45,157 nucleotides of DNA from Gammaproteobacteria bacterium 39-13 (GTDB lineage Bacteria > Pseudomonadota > Gammaproteobacteria > Berkiellales > Berkiellaceae). The notes beneath the pieces are model-generated. The model searched no databases. It was not told where the DNA came from and saw only the letters and a list, made by a program, of their open reading frames with translations. Positions 17,518 to 25,022 of the stretch are shown here, in pieces; positions within the stretch are counted from its first letter, which is position 1; every line of letters begins with the position of its first letter. Where the stretch lies: the NCBI GenBank assembly GCA_001898235.1, contig MKTN01000053.1, forward strand, positions 1 through 45,157. Direction: 5' to 3'. Both the position numbers and the translations under genes were made by a program.

Positions 17518-17727
17518 ATGAAAAGAGTTAAACGTGACATGACAGAAAGAGCACATAGACTAGGATACAACCAAGGATTAAAAGGACACGCCAAAGAGCG
17601 ATGCCCTTTTCAAGAAGCGTACAAAAGAGGTCAGTGGATGGCTGGATGGCGTCAGGGACACGCATATTATGTTGCAGGATATCGAATGCCCCAAGAAGTG
17701 TGGGCCGCGCAGGGCGCAAGTGGATAA
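17518..17727 (+). CDS. rmf: Ribosome modulation factor
   Basis: This 69-residue basic protein converts 70S ribosomes to inactive 100S dimers in stationary phase. The N-terminus MKRVKRDMTERAHRLGYNQG matches E. coli RMF (MKRQKRDRLERAHQRGYQAG), followed by CPFQ and QWMAGWRQG like the family CPYQ and QWLGGWRE. It extends about 14 residues beyond the E. coli protein (YRMPQEVWAAQGASG). The ribosome site GAGGTAACC is strong. A terminator follows directly, so it is probably a single-gene transcript with its own long leader. Confidence 0.95.
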   Translation: MKRVKRDMTERAHRLGYNQGLKGHAKERCPFQEAYKRGQWMAGWRQGHAYYVAGYRMPQEVWAAQGASG

Positions 17728-17745
17728 GACTCTTTCAAATACACG

Positions 17746-17770
17746 AACCCCGCATAATGCGGGGTTTTTT
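17746..17770 (+). terminator. Rho-independent terminator of rmf
   Basis: The stem AACCCCGC / GCGGGGTT closes on a five-base loop ATAAT and runs straight into a T6 tract (17765-17770). It begins 18 bases after the rmf stop. Confidence 0.93.
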
Positions 17771-17886
17771 ATGCCAGTGAGAAAGTGAGAATTCGTTAAA
17801 GATAAATTTTCTTTCTATCGTTAAAGTGAAAGACAGCAATAAAAGCGTAATCGGGCTGAAATTATATTCAGAAGAACTAGCAAGCC

Positions 17887-19491
17887 ATGAATGTAAACAA
17901 TGAGCATAAGCACAAAATTGAAGAAATACAGAAATTATTGAGCCGACAAAAAGTACAGGCTGCTTCTAAGCTTTTGCAGGAACTGGTGGCTCTGAGACCG
18001 CATGATCCTAAGGTGTTGGTTTTGTTAGGTATCGCTGCTTTAAAGCAAAACGATTTATCTAAAGCCGAGCAGTATTTTCTTCGGGCAATCGAAAAAAATG
18101 ATGCAGAGAGCCAAGCACATTTTCAATTAGCAACGCTTTATTTGCACCAAGGACAATTTGATAAAGCCATTGAGCAATATCAAAAAGTAAGCGTTTTTGA
18201 TGCTGAGCATTTACAAGCAGAGATTAATCTTGGTGAGGCATTTGAAAGTAATTGGCGCTATCTCGAAGCAGAATTGGTTTATAAGCGGGTATTGCAAGAA
18301 GATCCTTACCACTTAATAGTATTAGATCGTCTCGGTGGTGTGTTAAAGAAATTAGGAAAAACCCAAGAAAGTGAGGAAATATATAAAAAAGCATTAGAAG
18401 CTTCTCCTAAGTCTTATGCGACACTGAATCATCTGGGCGTGTTATATCAAGAAGAGAGCGATTTTAATAATGCTATTTTGAGCTTTGAAAAGACCTTGGC
18501 TCTAAAGCCTGAAAACGTCACAGCTCTTTTTGGATTGACGCATAGTCGCAATCAAAAACAAGAATTTCCTGAAGCTAAGAAACTTGAGAGTTTGTCACAA
18601 AAAGGCAATCTCACAGCAGAAGAAAAGATGCTCCTCCATTTTGGATTGGGCAAAATTTATGATGACAGAGAAAATAGTGAAAAAGCTTTTTTTCATTTTC
18701 ATGCAGCTAATCAAATTTGCGCAAAGCGCGATCCATTTGATATTAGAAGCTTCGCCAATGCAGTTAAAGGGATCAAGCAGTTATTCAATACTAAATTTAT
18801 CCACGACAAAAAGATTGTCCCTAGCATTGACAAAATACCTTTATTTATCGTTGGTATGCCGTTAAGCGGGAAACATTTGTTGCAAAAAACACTGGCATTG
18901 CATCAAGCGATTTCATTTGTTGGAGATCAGCGACTATTAATAGATTTACTAAAAGAGTTCTGGCACGTGCCAGCATTGATGGAAGAATTAACAAATGATG
19001 ATTTAAAAAGAATTGCAAATGATTATATTGCAGGCATGTCCAAATTAGCGCTTAAAGGGTCGCCATTTTTTTGTGACACTATGCCGAATAATCACCTGTT
19101 TTTGGGGGTGATAGCCATTTTGTTTCCGCAGGCGAAAATCATTCATTGTACTCGTCATCCTTTAGATTTATGTTTAGCAAGTTATACGCTCCATCAATCC
19201 ATACCGCGAGGCTATGCTCATGATTTAGCAATGCTTGGCAGGTATTATCAACATTACGCAAATCTGATGGGGTACTGGCAAAGTATTGGTATTGATAATC
19301 GAATAGAAGTCAGGTATGAGGATCTCGTTCAAACCCCCAAAGAAACCTTAACCGAGCTATTTGAATTTCTTGAACTACCTTTTGAGACAGATACCTTCCC
19401 TATTCCATCGTTTCACACTCATGAAGTGGGAAGATGGCAAAAATATCAACCTTATTTGCATCCTTTAATTGAAGTGCTTTATCAGCAGTGA
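17887..19491 (+). CDS. TPR-repeat protein with C-terminal sulfotransferase domain
   Basis: This protein has 534 residues. Residues about 10-235 are six or so tetratricopeptide repeats (e.g. DAESQAHFQLATLYLHQGQF, SYATLNHLGVLYQEESDF). Residues about 315-534 look like a PAPS-dependent sulfotransferase of the tyrosylprotein-sulfotransferase-like bacterial group: the 5'-phosphosulfate loop position LFIVGMPLSGKHLLQ (319-333) and the 3'-phosphate motif IIHCTRHPLDLCLASY near 425-440, then RYEDLVQTPKETL. The loop differs from the usual PRSGTTLL: the Arg is Leu and TT is KH. The protein may have altered donor binding or be inactive. No PAPS-synthesis genes are nearby. Confidence 0.82.
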   Translation: MNVNNEHKHKIEEIQKLLSRQKVQAASKLLQELVALRPHDPKVLVLLGIAALKQNDLSKAEQYFLRAIEKNDAESQAHFQLATLYLHQGQFDKAIEQYQKVSVFDAEHLQAEINLGEAFESNWRYLEAELVYKRVLQEDPYHLIVLDRLGGVLKKLGKTQESEEIYKKALEASPKSYATLNHLGVLYQEESDFNNAILSFEKTLALKPENVTALFGLTHSRNQKQEFPEAKKLESLSQKGNLTAEEKMLLHFGLGKIYDDRENSEKAFFHFHAANQICAKRDPFDIRSFANAVKGIKQLFNTKFIHDKKIVPSIDKIPLFIVGMPLSGKHLLQKTLALHQAISFVGDQRLLIDLLKEFWHVPALMEELTNDDLKRIANDYIAGMSKLALKGSPFFCDTMPNNHLFLGVIAILFPQAKIIHCTRHPLDLCLASYTLHQSIPRGYAHDLAMLGRYYQHYANLMGYWQSIGIDNRIEVRYEDLVQTPKETLTELFEFLELPFETDTFPIPSFHTHEVGRWQKYQPYLHPLIEVLYQQ

Positions 19492-19657
19492 AGTGTCATT
19501 AATTCACAGAAACATCATGCTGGTCTTGAGGAATTAAAGGGTGCGTATTCACGTCGCATTTCCACCCTGAATCGATCTTTGGGTTTTTCTTTGATTTAAA
19601 TCATTTACGGACTTAATTATGATAAGCACCTTTTTGTCGTGTTTAAAGAGAAGTAAT

Positions 19658-20593
19658 ATGAAGATATATCTTAGATTGAAAACAGGAAAATTTATTATTA
19701 TCGATGGTGATTTAGATTTCACTTTAAAAGATATTAAAGAAATATTGTTTTTAAGATATGAAGGAATTCCTCTGCAAAATTTTATAATTCATCCTGGAAA
19801 TGAAAATCAAACCATTGCAGAATTGGGGGGCACCGTTTTTAATTTAACTATTAATGATCTTTCTGACGATATGTTAATGCAATTAGGTGAAAATGTTGCT
19901 TTGATGCCAGCGCTTGATATCCCATCTATTTCTAACAATAACAATTCTCTTGATGAAGATCCTAATTCGTATTTTCCAACAGAAACGCTGGATATAGTAA
20001 AGTGTATTTCAAAAAAATGTACAACCCCTATTCGAATGCATAATGTTAGTGATGCTTTTCAAATTAAAATAGCTATTTATCTTTTCGTTATGGATATCTT
20101 TGAAAAAAACGCAGGCAATGTTGAGATAAGTAAATTGAGCTGTATCTTTACCAAAATTATTCTTGGGGTAACATTGTCAAATGATGAAGAAGCGATAGCT
20201 CGCCCTTTTCTTCTCACTGACGATCAATTATTGGTAAATATTATAAATAGTGATGGAAATGATATAGACGCTTATAGAGAATTTTATAATCAGTGCTTAT
20301 CATATTTAGCGCAGTTAACCTCACCTTTCTATTCTCTGAATGCTAGTATGCACAGCCTAAATAGTTCTCAGGAGATAAATATTACAGAATATGTTAAAGG
20401 GATCGCCGAAATGCCTTTGCTTTTCTCTCAAACATTACCCGTACTGAGTTTAGTTAATGCTAATCCTGCTGCTACCAAAATCGTTCCAAATGATGCGCTT
20501 TTGGTTGAAACAGAGTCAGACTCCAGCGAAAGCGAAAATGAGTACGTAAAAGAAGGAAAAAAAGAGAGTAAAGATCATTTAAGAAAAAAATAA
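19658..20593 (+). CDS. Protein with N-terminal ubiquitin-like domain, candidate effector
   Basis: This protein has 311 residues. The first about 66 residues align with eukaryotic ubiquitin: M1, I3, the TGK turn at 9-11, I13, T22, K27, and EGIP (35-38 against ubiquitin 34-37), then FIIHPG against RLIFAG, TIAELG against TLSDYN, and TVFNLTI for the last strand. A short deletion lies in the 46-60 loop. There is no C-terminal di-Gly, so it is a domain and not a conjugatable modifier. Residues 70-311 are unrecognised and end in an acidic Ser/Glu then Lys-rich tail. The start at 19658 is chosen because it begins the ubiquitin match and follows AAGAGAAG; an ATG at 19619 lacks a ribosome site. It is probably monocistronic. 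Confidence 0.72.
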   Translation: MKIYLRLKTGKFIIIDGDLDFTLKDIKEILFLRYEGIPLQNFIIHPGNENQTIAELGGTVFNLTINDLSDDMLMQLGENVALMPALDIPSISNNNNSLDEDPNSYFPTETLDIVKCISKKCTTPIRMHNVSDAFQIKIAIYLFVMDIFEKNAGNVEISKLSCIFTKIILGVTLSNDEEAIARPFLLTDDQLLVNIINSDGNDIDAYREFYNQCLSYLAQLTSPFYSLNASMHSLNSSQEINITEYVKGIAEMPLLFSQTLPVLSLVNANPAATKIVPNDALLVETESDSSESENEYVKEGKKESKDHLRKK

Positions 20594-20968
20594 TTGACCT
20601 AAGAGGGATTTTTTCATAGTGTTAAACGAGTTATTGTATTCACCCTCGAAATGAATACAATAACTTAATGCCAATTTAGCTATCAATAATGCAAGGATGC
20701 CAGATAAGTACGGAATTTTTGCAAAGTTGTCATTTTATGCCAGCGAAATAGAACATTAGCAAAAATATCAACCCAATTTTCTTTTCTTGTTTGATATGTT
20801 GTATAAGCAATAAAGGGCTGTAGATGGTTTGCCTAAAATCATCACGCGCATAATCACGTTATACACAAAACTTATCTAAAAATTACAGCAGAGTATCGGA
20901 AAACCATCGTTAACATTACCCACTTTAATATAAGGTGGGCTGTTCAATTCCTTTTCAACAGTAAGTAT
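20594..20968. other. 375-base intergenic region between the two accessory genes
   Basis: No gene is seen on either strand. It opens with a perfect 14-bp inverted repeat (listed separately), followed by AT-rich sequence with no further clear signal. A weak stem, CCCAC/GTGGG, lies at about 20920-20940, some 30 bases before the ankyrin gene. Confidence 0.5.
20629..20665. terminator. Perfect 14-bp inverted repeat after the ubiquitin-like gene
   Basis: AGTTATTGTATTCA (20629-20642) pairs with TGAATACAATAACT (20652-20665) around the nine-base loop CCCTCGAAA, 36 bases after the stop. It is AT-rich and lacks a T-run, so it may be a weak or factor-assisted terminator or an mRNA-end stabiliser. Confidence 0.5.
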
Positions 20969-22915
20969 ATGAAGCATTTTATAGAAAAAAAGCCCGATAG
21001 TGATAGACCCAAAAAACGTGCCCGTTCTTCATGGACCGCAGAATTTAACCCTCTGCATAAAGTTGCATCGGAAGGTAGCGTCAAAAGATTAAAAAGAATT
21101 TTAAAAGACGATAGAGAATTATTGGAGCAAACCTTATTAAATTCAAAAGCTGAAGATGGTAGAACACCATTGCATCATGCCGTTTTAAGTGGTTCCTTAA
21201 ATACAGTAGGAACGCTAGTTTCTTTTGGTGCACGACTTGATGTTATCGATAACATGGGTTGCCCTCCTATCGCTTATGCTTCAACAGCTGAAATGGAAGA
21301 CTATTTACTGGCTTTGGGTGCGCAAAAATTTGACCATGTATATAGCGAAATGCACCTTGCTATTTTAGATAAAAATATAGATGAAATTAAAAGATTAATT
21401 AAACAAAATCCAGGGCTTTTAGATATTGGTGAATTTGCAGGAAATACCCCTTTACATTTAGCAGTGATGCAAGAAGAACTAGAGATAGTAAAAATGCTTG
21501 TCTTGCAGGGCGCAAATATAGACGCTCTTAACAATGAAGAGTTTTCTCCAATTGTGTATGCAAATAAAGAGATAAAGCGGTTTTTGCTCACATCAGGTGC
21601 TAGAGATCCTTATCACACACCGTTACATGATGCTGCGTTCGATGGAAACATTCGTAAAATGAAAAGGCTGTTGCAAAGGGATGAGTCACAACTCAATGCT
21701 CAGGATATCTTATCCACGACACCGCTTCATTTTGCGGTGTTAAGTGGTAGATTGGATGCAGTGAAAATGCTAGTAGAGCAAGGCGCTGGGGTAAATGGTT
21801 ATGATGATGATAGTATGCTACCTATTCACTATTCGAGTGAATCTCCTGAAATCTCAGAATATTTAATTCAACATGGTTCAATTGATGCAAAGTTTACTGA
21901 ACTGCATGATGCCGCATCACAGGGGGATATCGTTAAACTTGAAGCTATTTTAAATCAGAATCCAGAATCTATAGAGGCATTAGATAGCCGTGGTTTAAGC
22001 CCTTTATGTTATGCGGCAGCATTACAACAACATGGTGCATTTAGATTTCTCTTACAACGAGGTGCGAAAATAGATCGTGTGATTAATGATGGAACATGTT
22101 CAAATCTTATAGATTTGGCAAAAAAGGAAGACTGTCATACCCCTTTATCAAAATATATTCAAAATAGAATAAGGCTGTCTCGACGTTATCTTGATGAAGT
22201 AAGTTATGAATTAGAAACGCTTTTAAAGAAAGAATTGAAAATGGCGAGAAGCCGAAATAAGAAGCTTTTAATTCTTTTAGGTGAAACGCATAATACTTAC
22301 AAGATAAATCAGATCGAGAAAATTATCTTTAAAATTGCTAAGGATTTAGGCATTACAACAGTATTAGGAGAATACAATGACGCTAATGAAGAAGCAATTT
22401 GTATATTAAAAACTGCAGAAACGCTAGGGATGGAAATTATAGGCGTTGATAATCATAAAGATAGAGACAAAGATCCCTTTAGTGAAAAAGGAATGCGCAA
22501 CAGAAATATTATCATGGCAAGAGATGCCGCCAGAATCAATCAAGATGCAGTGATGATCGTTGGTAGTTCTCATTTAGAAGGACTATTGGAAGAAGAGAGC
22601 TCTCAAATTGATCTCGACCAATTTCACGTTGTGCCAATGAATTTATCAAGTCTAGTCCCTATTATTGTTGATGAAGAAGATACCTTTGCTTATGATGCTA
22701 GTTATATTCTGCAATTTAGTGGACCGGGTTATGAACACAAGGGCATACGACTTTTGAGCGAAAGCGAAGAGAGTGAAAAAGAAATCGAGACAACGTTTAT
22801 AGATGCGGAGGAAGGAACGGAAGTTCCTAGTAAAAAAAATGAGGATCAACAGGAGGATGCAATGGAATATGATACCTCTGAAAAACCTAAAAGAGGATGG
22901 TGTATCGTTTCTTAA
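20969..22915 (+). CDS. Ankyrin-repeat protein with TraB/ChaN-like domain and C-terminal CaaX box, candidate effector
   Basis: This protein has 648 residues. A basic N-terminus carries PKKRAR (14-19), an NLS-like motif. Residues about 25-385 are ankyrin repeats, e.g. GRTPLHHAVLSGSLNTV (64-80), GNTPLHLAVMQEELEIVKML (158-177), STTPLHFAVLSGRLDAVKML (249-268). Residues about 430-565 resemble the TraB/ChaN/Tiki (EreA-like) hydrolase fold: LLGETH (436-441), a conserved Glu in LGEYN (466-470), RNRNIIMARDAA (510-521) and VMIVGSSHLEGLL (528-540). After a long acidic tail the protein ends KPKRGWCIVS: a basic patch plus Cys-Ile-Val-Ser, a textbook farnesylation signal. Bacteria do not prenylate such boxes, so it points to action on host membranes. 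Not adjacent to any secretion gene. Confidence 0.82.
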   Translation: MKHFIEKKPDSDRPKKRARSSWTAEFNPLHKVASEGSVKRLKRILKDDRELLEQTLLNSKAEDGRTPLHHAVLSGSLNTVGTLVSFGARLDVIDNMGCPPIAYASTAEMEDYLLALGAQKFDHVYSEMHLAILDKNIDEIKRLIKQNPGLLDIGEFAGNTPLHLAVMQEELEIVKMLVLQGANIDALNNEEFSPIVYANKEIKRFLLTSGARDPYHTPLHDAAFDGNIRKMKRLLQRDESQLNAQDILSTTPLHFAVLSGRLDAVKMLVEQGAGVNGYDDDSMLPIHYSSESPEISEYLIQHGSIDAKFTELHDAASQGDIVKLEAILNQNPESIEALDSRGLSPLCYAAALQQHGAFRFLLQRGAKIDRVINDGTCSNLIDLAKKEDCHTPLSKYIQNRIRLSRRYLDEVSYELETLLKKELKMARSRNKKLLILLGETHNTYKINQIEKIIFKIAKDLGITTVLGEYNDANEEAICILKTAETLGMEIIGVDNHKDRDKDPFSEKGMRNRNIIMARDAARINQDAVMIVGSSHLEGLLEEESSQIDLDQFHVVPMNLSSLVPIIVDEEDTFAYDASYILQFSGPGYEHKGIRLLSESEESEKEIETTFIDAEEGTEVPSKKNEDQQEDAMEYDTSEKPKRGWCIVS

Positions 22916-23032
22916 TGTTGCGTTTTAAACGCGTTAAAACTTAAGCATCAACGTAACGGCTTGTTTAGTTGACATAATATTTACAAGCTTCGGATAAGAT
23001 ATTAGCAAAATATTTCTTCCAAATGATGAACA

Positions 23033-23299
23033 TTATTTTCTTTCAAAAAAACCTGCTTGAAGATCATTATCGAAGTCTCGTACCCAATCGGGTCCTGTTC
23101 CCGATACAAATATTTTTTTTATTTGTGTTAAGTTATTAGTTACAGTAATTTCAACTATCTCATCGACCTGGACTCCAGCAGGACGTTGAGTTAGATTTTG
23201 AGTTTCGAAGTCAAAGTCGCTTTTATTATATTTTGCTCGTTTTATAGCATCGTAGATATCATCCCATTGAGATTCATGAATTTCTGTATTTTTTTTCAT
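23033..23299 (-). CDS. Small hypothetical protein, 88 aa
   Basis: Not recognised. The ATG at 23299 is chosen because GAAGG lies eight bases upstream; a TTG start 15 bases earlier would place that site inside the gene. The protein is hydrophilic, begins with a helical stretch (SQWDDIYDAIKRAKYNKSDF) and continues as probable beta strands (VDEIVEITVTNNLTQIKKIF) ending GTGPDWVRDFDNDLQAGFF. It is predicted soluble and cytoplasmic. It stands alone, reading opposite to its neighbours. Confidence 0.6.
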   Translation of the reverse strand: MKKNTEIHESQWDDIYDAIKRAKYNKSDFDFETQNLTQRPAGVQVDEIVEITVTNNLTQIKKIFVSGTGPDWVRDFDNDLQAGFFERK

Positions 23300-23824
23300 T
23301 TTCTTAACCTTCAAATGGTTTATTCTAGGTCATAAATGTGAATATAGATTTGCGTTATAACAAAGCAAATAGAAATTAAATGATCTCTTGCCTTGAAAAA
23401 TATGATGAGCACATTGGACTCACAATGTATAATCATTTATACAAAAGTAGTTCGTTTTTATTAAATTTCAAGGTTGCTGGGATAATTGCCAATTGGTTGT
23501 AGCTTAGATTAATGAATATTTAGATTTAAATGAGAGATAGCTGCAATAAATAGAGAAAATTATTTTTATAAGAGAGGGTTCTTGTTTTGCAAAATAACCT
23601 ACGCTAATATACACGCTAACGCACTGTAAAGATGTTGAAGCATCCCTACAGTGCTAATCACAAGCAAAAACTTTGTTGGAGTTTTCACCCATGACTAAGC
23701 GCATTGTATTACATACATTCCATATAACAAGTCTTGATTCTTCAAGCTAACGGTTTTTTAACAAAAAAACTCAATTTTTTTGTTATTTAGGTTTATTGCC
23801 TGACCAAGCTAGTAGGGAAGCATT
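23300..23824. other. 525-base AT-rich intergenic region with two hairpins
   Basis: No gene is seen. At 23621-23654, GCACTGTA pairs with TACAGTGC and, inside it, GATG pairs with CATC, making an extended 34-base hairpin that could belong to a small RNA or repeat. At 23759-23785, TAACAAAAAAA and TTTTTTTGTTA form a perfect 11-bp stem with loop CTCAA. Its T-rich arm would work as a terminator for transcripts in either direction, but it lies about 40 bases upstream of the next gene. Confidence 0.45.
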
Positions 23825-24403
23825 ATGCTTAATGGACTTTCTTTGCCAATTATTTGTGCAACGAACCTTTGCGTCTCTAAGCAATGGTTTGTTTATCTCA
23901 ATGAGATCATTCAGCATGCTTTTTTGCAGGATGATGAAAAACTCTTGTGGATGTGGTTCGCAGCCTTTTGCATAAATAACAATCAATCCTCTTGTTCATT
24001 TACTTATGAACAACTTTCACATCTCGTGAATAAACCCACGCGGGGGATCCACCGCATTCTATTTCGCTTAAAAATCATGGGTCTTTTACAGGGGAATATT
24101 CCGATATGGTATGGAAAATTATCTCTGCCAATGCTACATGAGATGCGTACTATTAAATTAGTATTGCCATTGAAGATTGCTGAAAAAGAATTTTTGCATG
24201 AAACGATTTTACCGCCGCGAAGACAACGACAATTCAATTTAAATTTAGCCAGTGACGGTCCGCCTATACCAAGGAAGGCAAAAGATAGGCGTGTCTTGAT
24301 GAGCACAAGTTTTAATACGGCAACTTGGGTGCTTAGCAAGGTATGCTGGTTTTTTTGTGAGAGCTTAAACTGGCGCAAAATGATGTGGAAGATGTTGCGG
24401 TAA
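23825..24403 (+). CDS. Hypothetical protein with winged-helix-like segment
   Basis: Not recognised as a family; 192 residues. The ATG follows GGGAAG at normal spacing. Residues about 58-90 (FTYEQLSHLVNKPTRGIHRILFRLKIMGLL, in part) have the pattern of a winged helix-turn-helix, as in plasmid replication initiators or phage regulators, with a basic stretch PPRRQRQF and PRKAKDRR further on. The C-terminus (TWVLSKVCWFFCESLNWRKMMWKML) is Trp-rich. It ends six bases before the first copy of a 66-base repeat. It could be a relic of a mobile element. Confidence 0.5.
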   Translation: MLNGLSLPIICATNLCVSKQWFVYLNEIIQHAFLQDDEKLLWMWFAAFCINNNQSSCSFTYEQLSHLVNKPTRGIHRILFRLKIMGLLQGNIPIWYGKLSLPMLHEMRTIKLVLPLKIAEKEFLHETILPPRRQRQFNLNLASDGPPIPRKAKDRRVLMSTSFNTATWVLSKVCWFFCESLNWRKMMWKMLR

Positions 24404-24409
24404 GAATGG

Positions 24410-24475
24410 TTTCATTAGTTGTTAACCGTCAAAAGACCCTCACCCTAACCCTCTCCCGTAAACGGGAGAGGGGAT
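24410..24475. repeat. 66-base repeat with hairpin, copy 1
   Basis: This is the same 66-base sequence as at 24691-24756 apart from seven substitutions. It contains the CTCACCCTAACCC word and a 9-bp hairpin CTCTCCCGT-aa-ACGGGAGAG (24451-24470). Two of the stem pairs differ from copy 2 in a compensatory way (G-C for A-T and T-A for C-G). Confidence 0.85.
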
Positions 24476-24568
24476 CCAGAATGAGGACAGCAGTTCTTTC
24501 GTCTGCGAAGCAGACAATTCCCTCTACCGCTTTGCGGGAGAGGTCGCTGCTTTGCAGCGGGTGAGGGT
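24436..24568. repeat. REPIN-like element with 10-bp terminal inverted repeats
   Basis: ACCCTCACCC at 24436-24445 is mirrored perfectly by GGGTGAGGGT at 24559-24568. Between them lie the CTCTCCCGT/ACGGGAGAG hairpin, CGTCTGCGAAGCAGAC and GCTGCTTTGCAGC palindromes, and an inverted CGGGAGAGG. Two inverted REP-type units forming a doublet is the usual REPIN structure moved by RAYT transposases; none is encoded in this window. Confidence 0.65.
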
Positions 24569-24690
24569 TCCTTCTTTTGGGACAGAAGAGAATAGTGTTA
24601 AAGATTTAAGAGAAAATCCCTCGCACGTTGGTGCTGCCCCATTGATTCCAACGTGGGCGATATGCGCTTCGCGCGCGGTGAATAATTTAT

Positions 24691-24756
24691 TTTCATTAGT
24701 TGTGAATAGTCAAAAGACCCTCACCCTAACCCTCTCCCACAAGTGGGAGAGGGGAT
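24691..24756. repeat. 66-base repeat with hairpin, copy 2
   Basis: This is the direct repeat partner of 24410-24475. Its stem reads CTCTCCCAC-aa-GTGGGAGAG, keeping pairing by changing both sides of two base pairs. The right-hand inverted half present after copy 1 is missing here, so this copy is a solo unit. Confidence 0.85.
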
Positions 24757-24796
24757 AAAAAACAGAAAAAGAGAAGCAGCTCTTAGAGATCCAAAT

Positions 24797-24880
24797 ATGG
24801 GCGCAAATAGTTTGAAAAATCTAAGAGACGAAAGAGCTGACCAACATATGCGTGGTGGAGACAGTGGCGGCGGAACTTAG
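24797..24880 (+). pseudogene. Short coding remnant between repeat copy 2 and the next gene
   Basis: A 27-residue frame (ATG 24797 to TAG 24880) reads MGANSLKNLRDERADQHM and ends GGDSGGGT; it is open upstream to a GTG at 24743 inside the repeat. A similar peptide, ENSVKDLRENPSH, is readable at about 24588-24626, on the other side of repeat copy 2. The pairing of NSxKxLR words suggests duplicated scraps of a small gene broken by repeats. It has no ribosome site and may not be expressed. Confidence 0.3.
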
Positions 24881-25022
24881 AATAAGTAGCAGCTCCAATT
24901 CATGTAAACACACATAAAAAGTGGTTTTTCCGATAAACCTCTGTTTTCAGAAGATAGAGATCGTACCCATTTGGGGGGCAGTTTATTAAAATGATCTACA
25001 TCGCGGATGAGGGGTTGAATTT

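Noticed and set aside
19610-19622. PmrA-type CTTAAT half-site before the ubiquitin-like gene
   Set aside because: Legionella PmrA sites need two half-sites 11 bases apart; only one is present. CTTAAAT/CTTAAT words before the F-box gene are seven bases apart.
19619-19657. Upstream ATG of the ubiquitin-like protein
   Set aside because: No ribosome site, and the ubiquitin match begins exactly at the downstream ATG 19658, which has one.
23621-23654. tRNA-like or CRISPR-like repeat
   Set aside because: A single hairpin with no cloverleaf and no repeat-spacer pattern; no CRISPR or tRNA found in the window.
24552-24758. 68-codon frame through the repeats
   Set aside because: Its C-terminal third is translated repeat sequence (KTLTLTLSHKWERG), a common artefact of CTCACCCTAACCC repeats.
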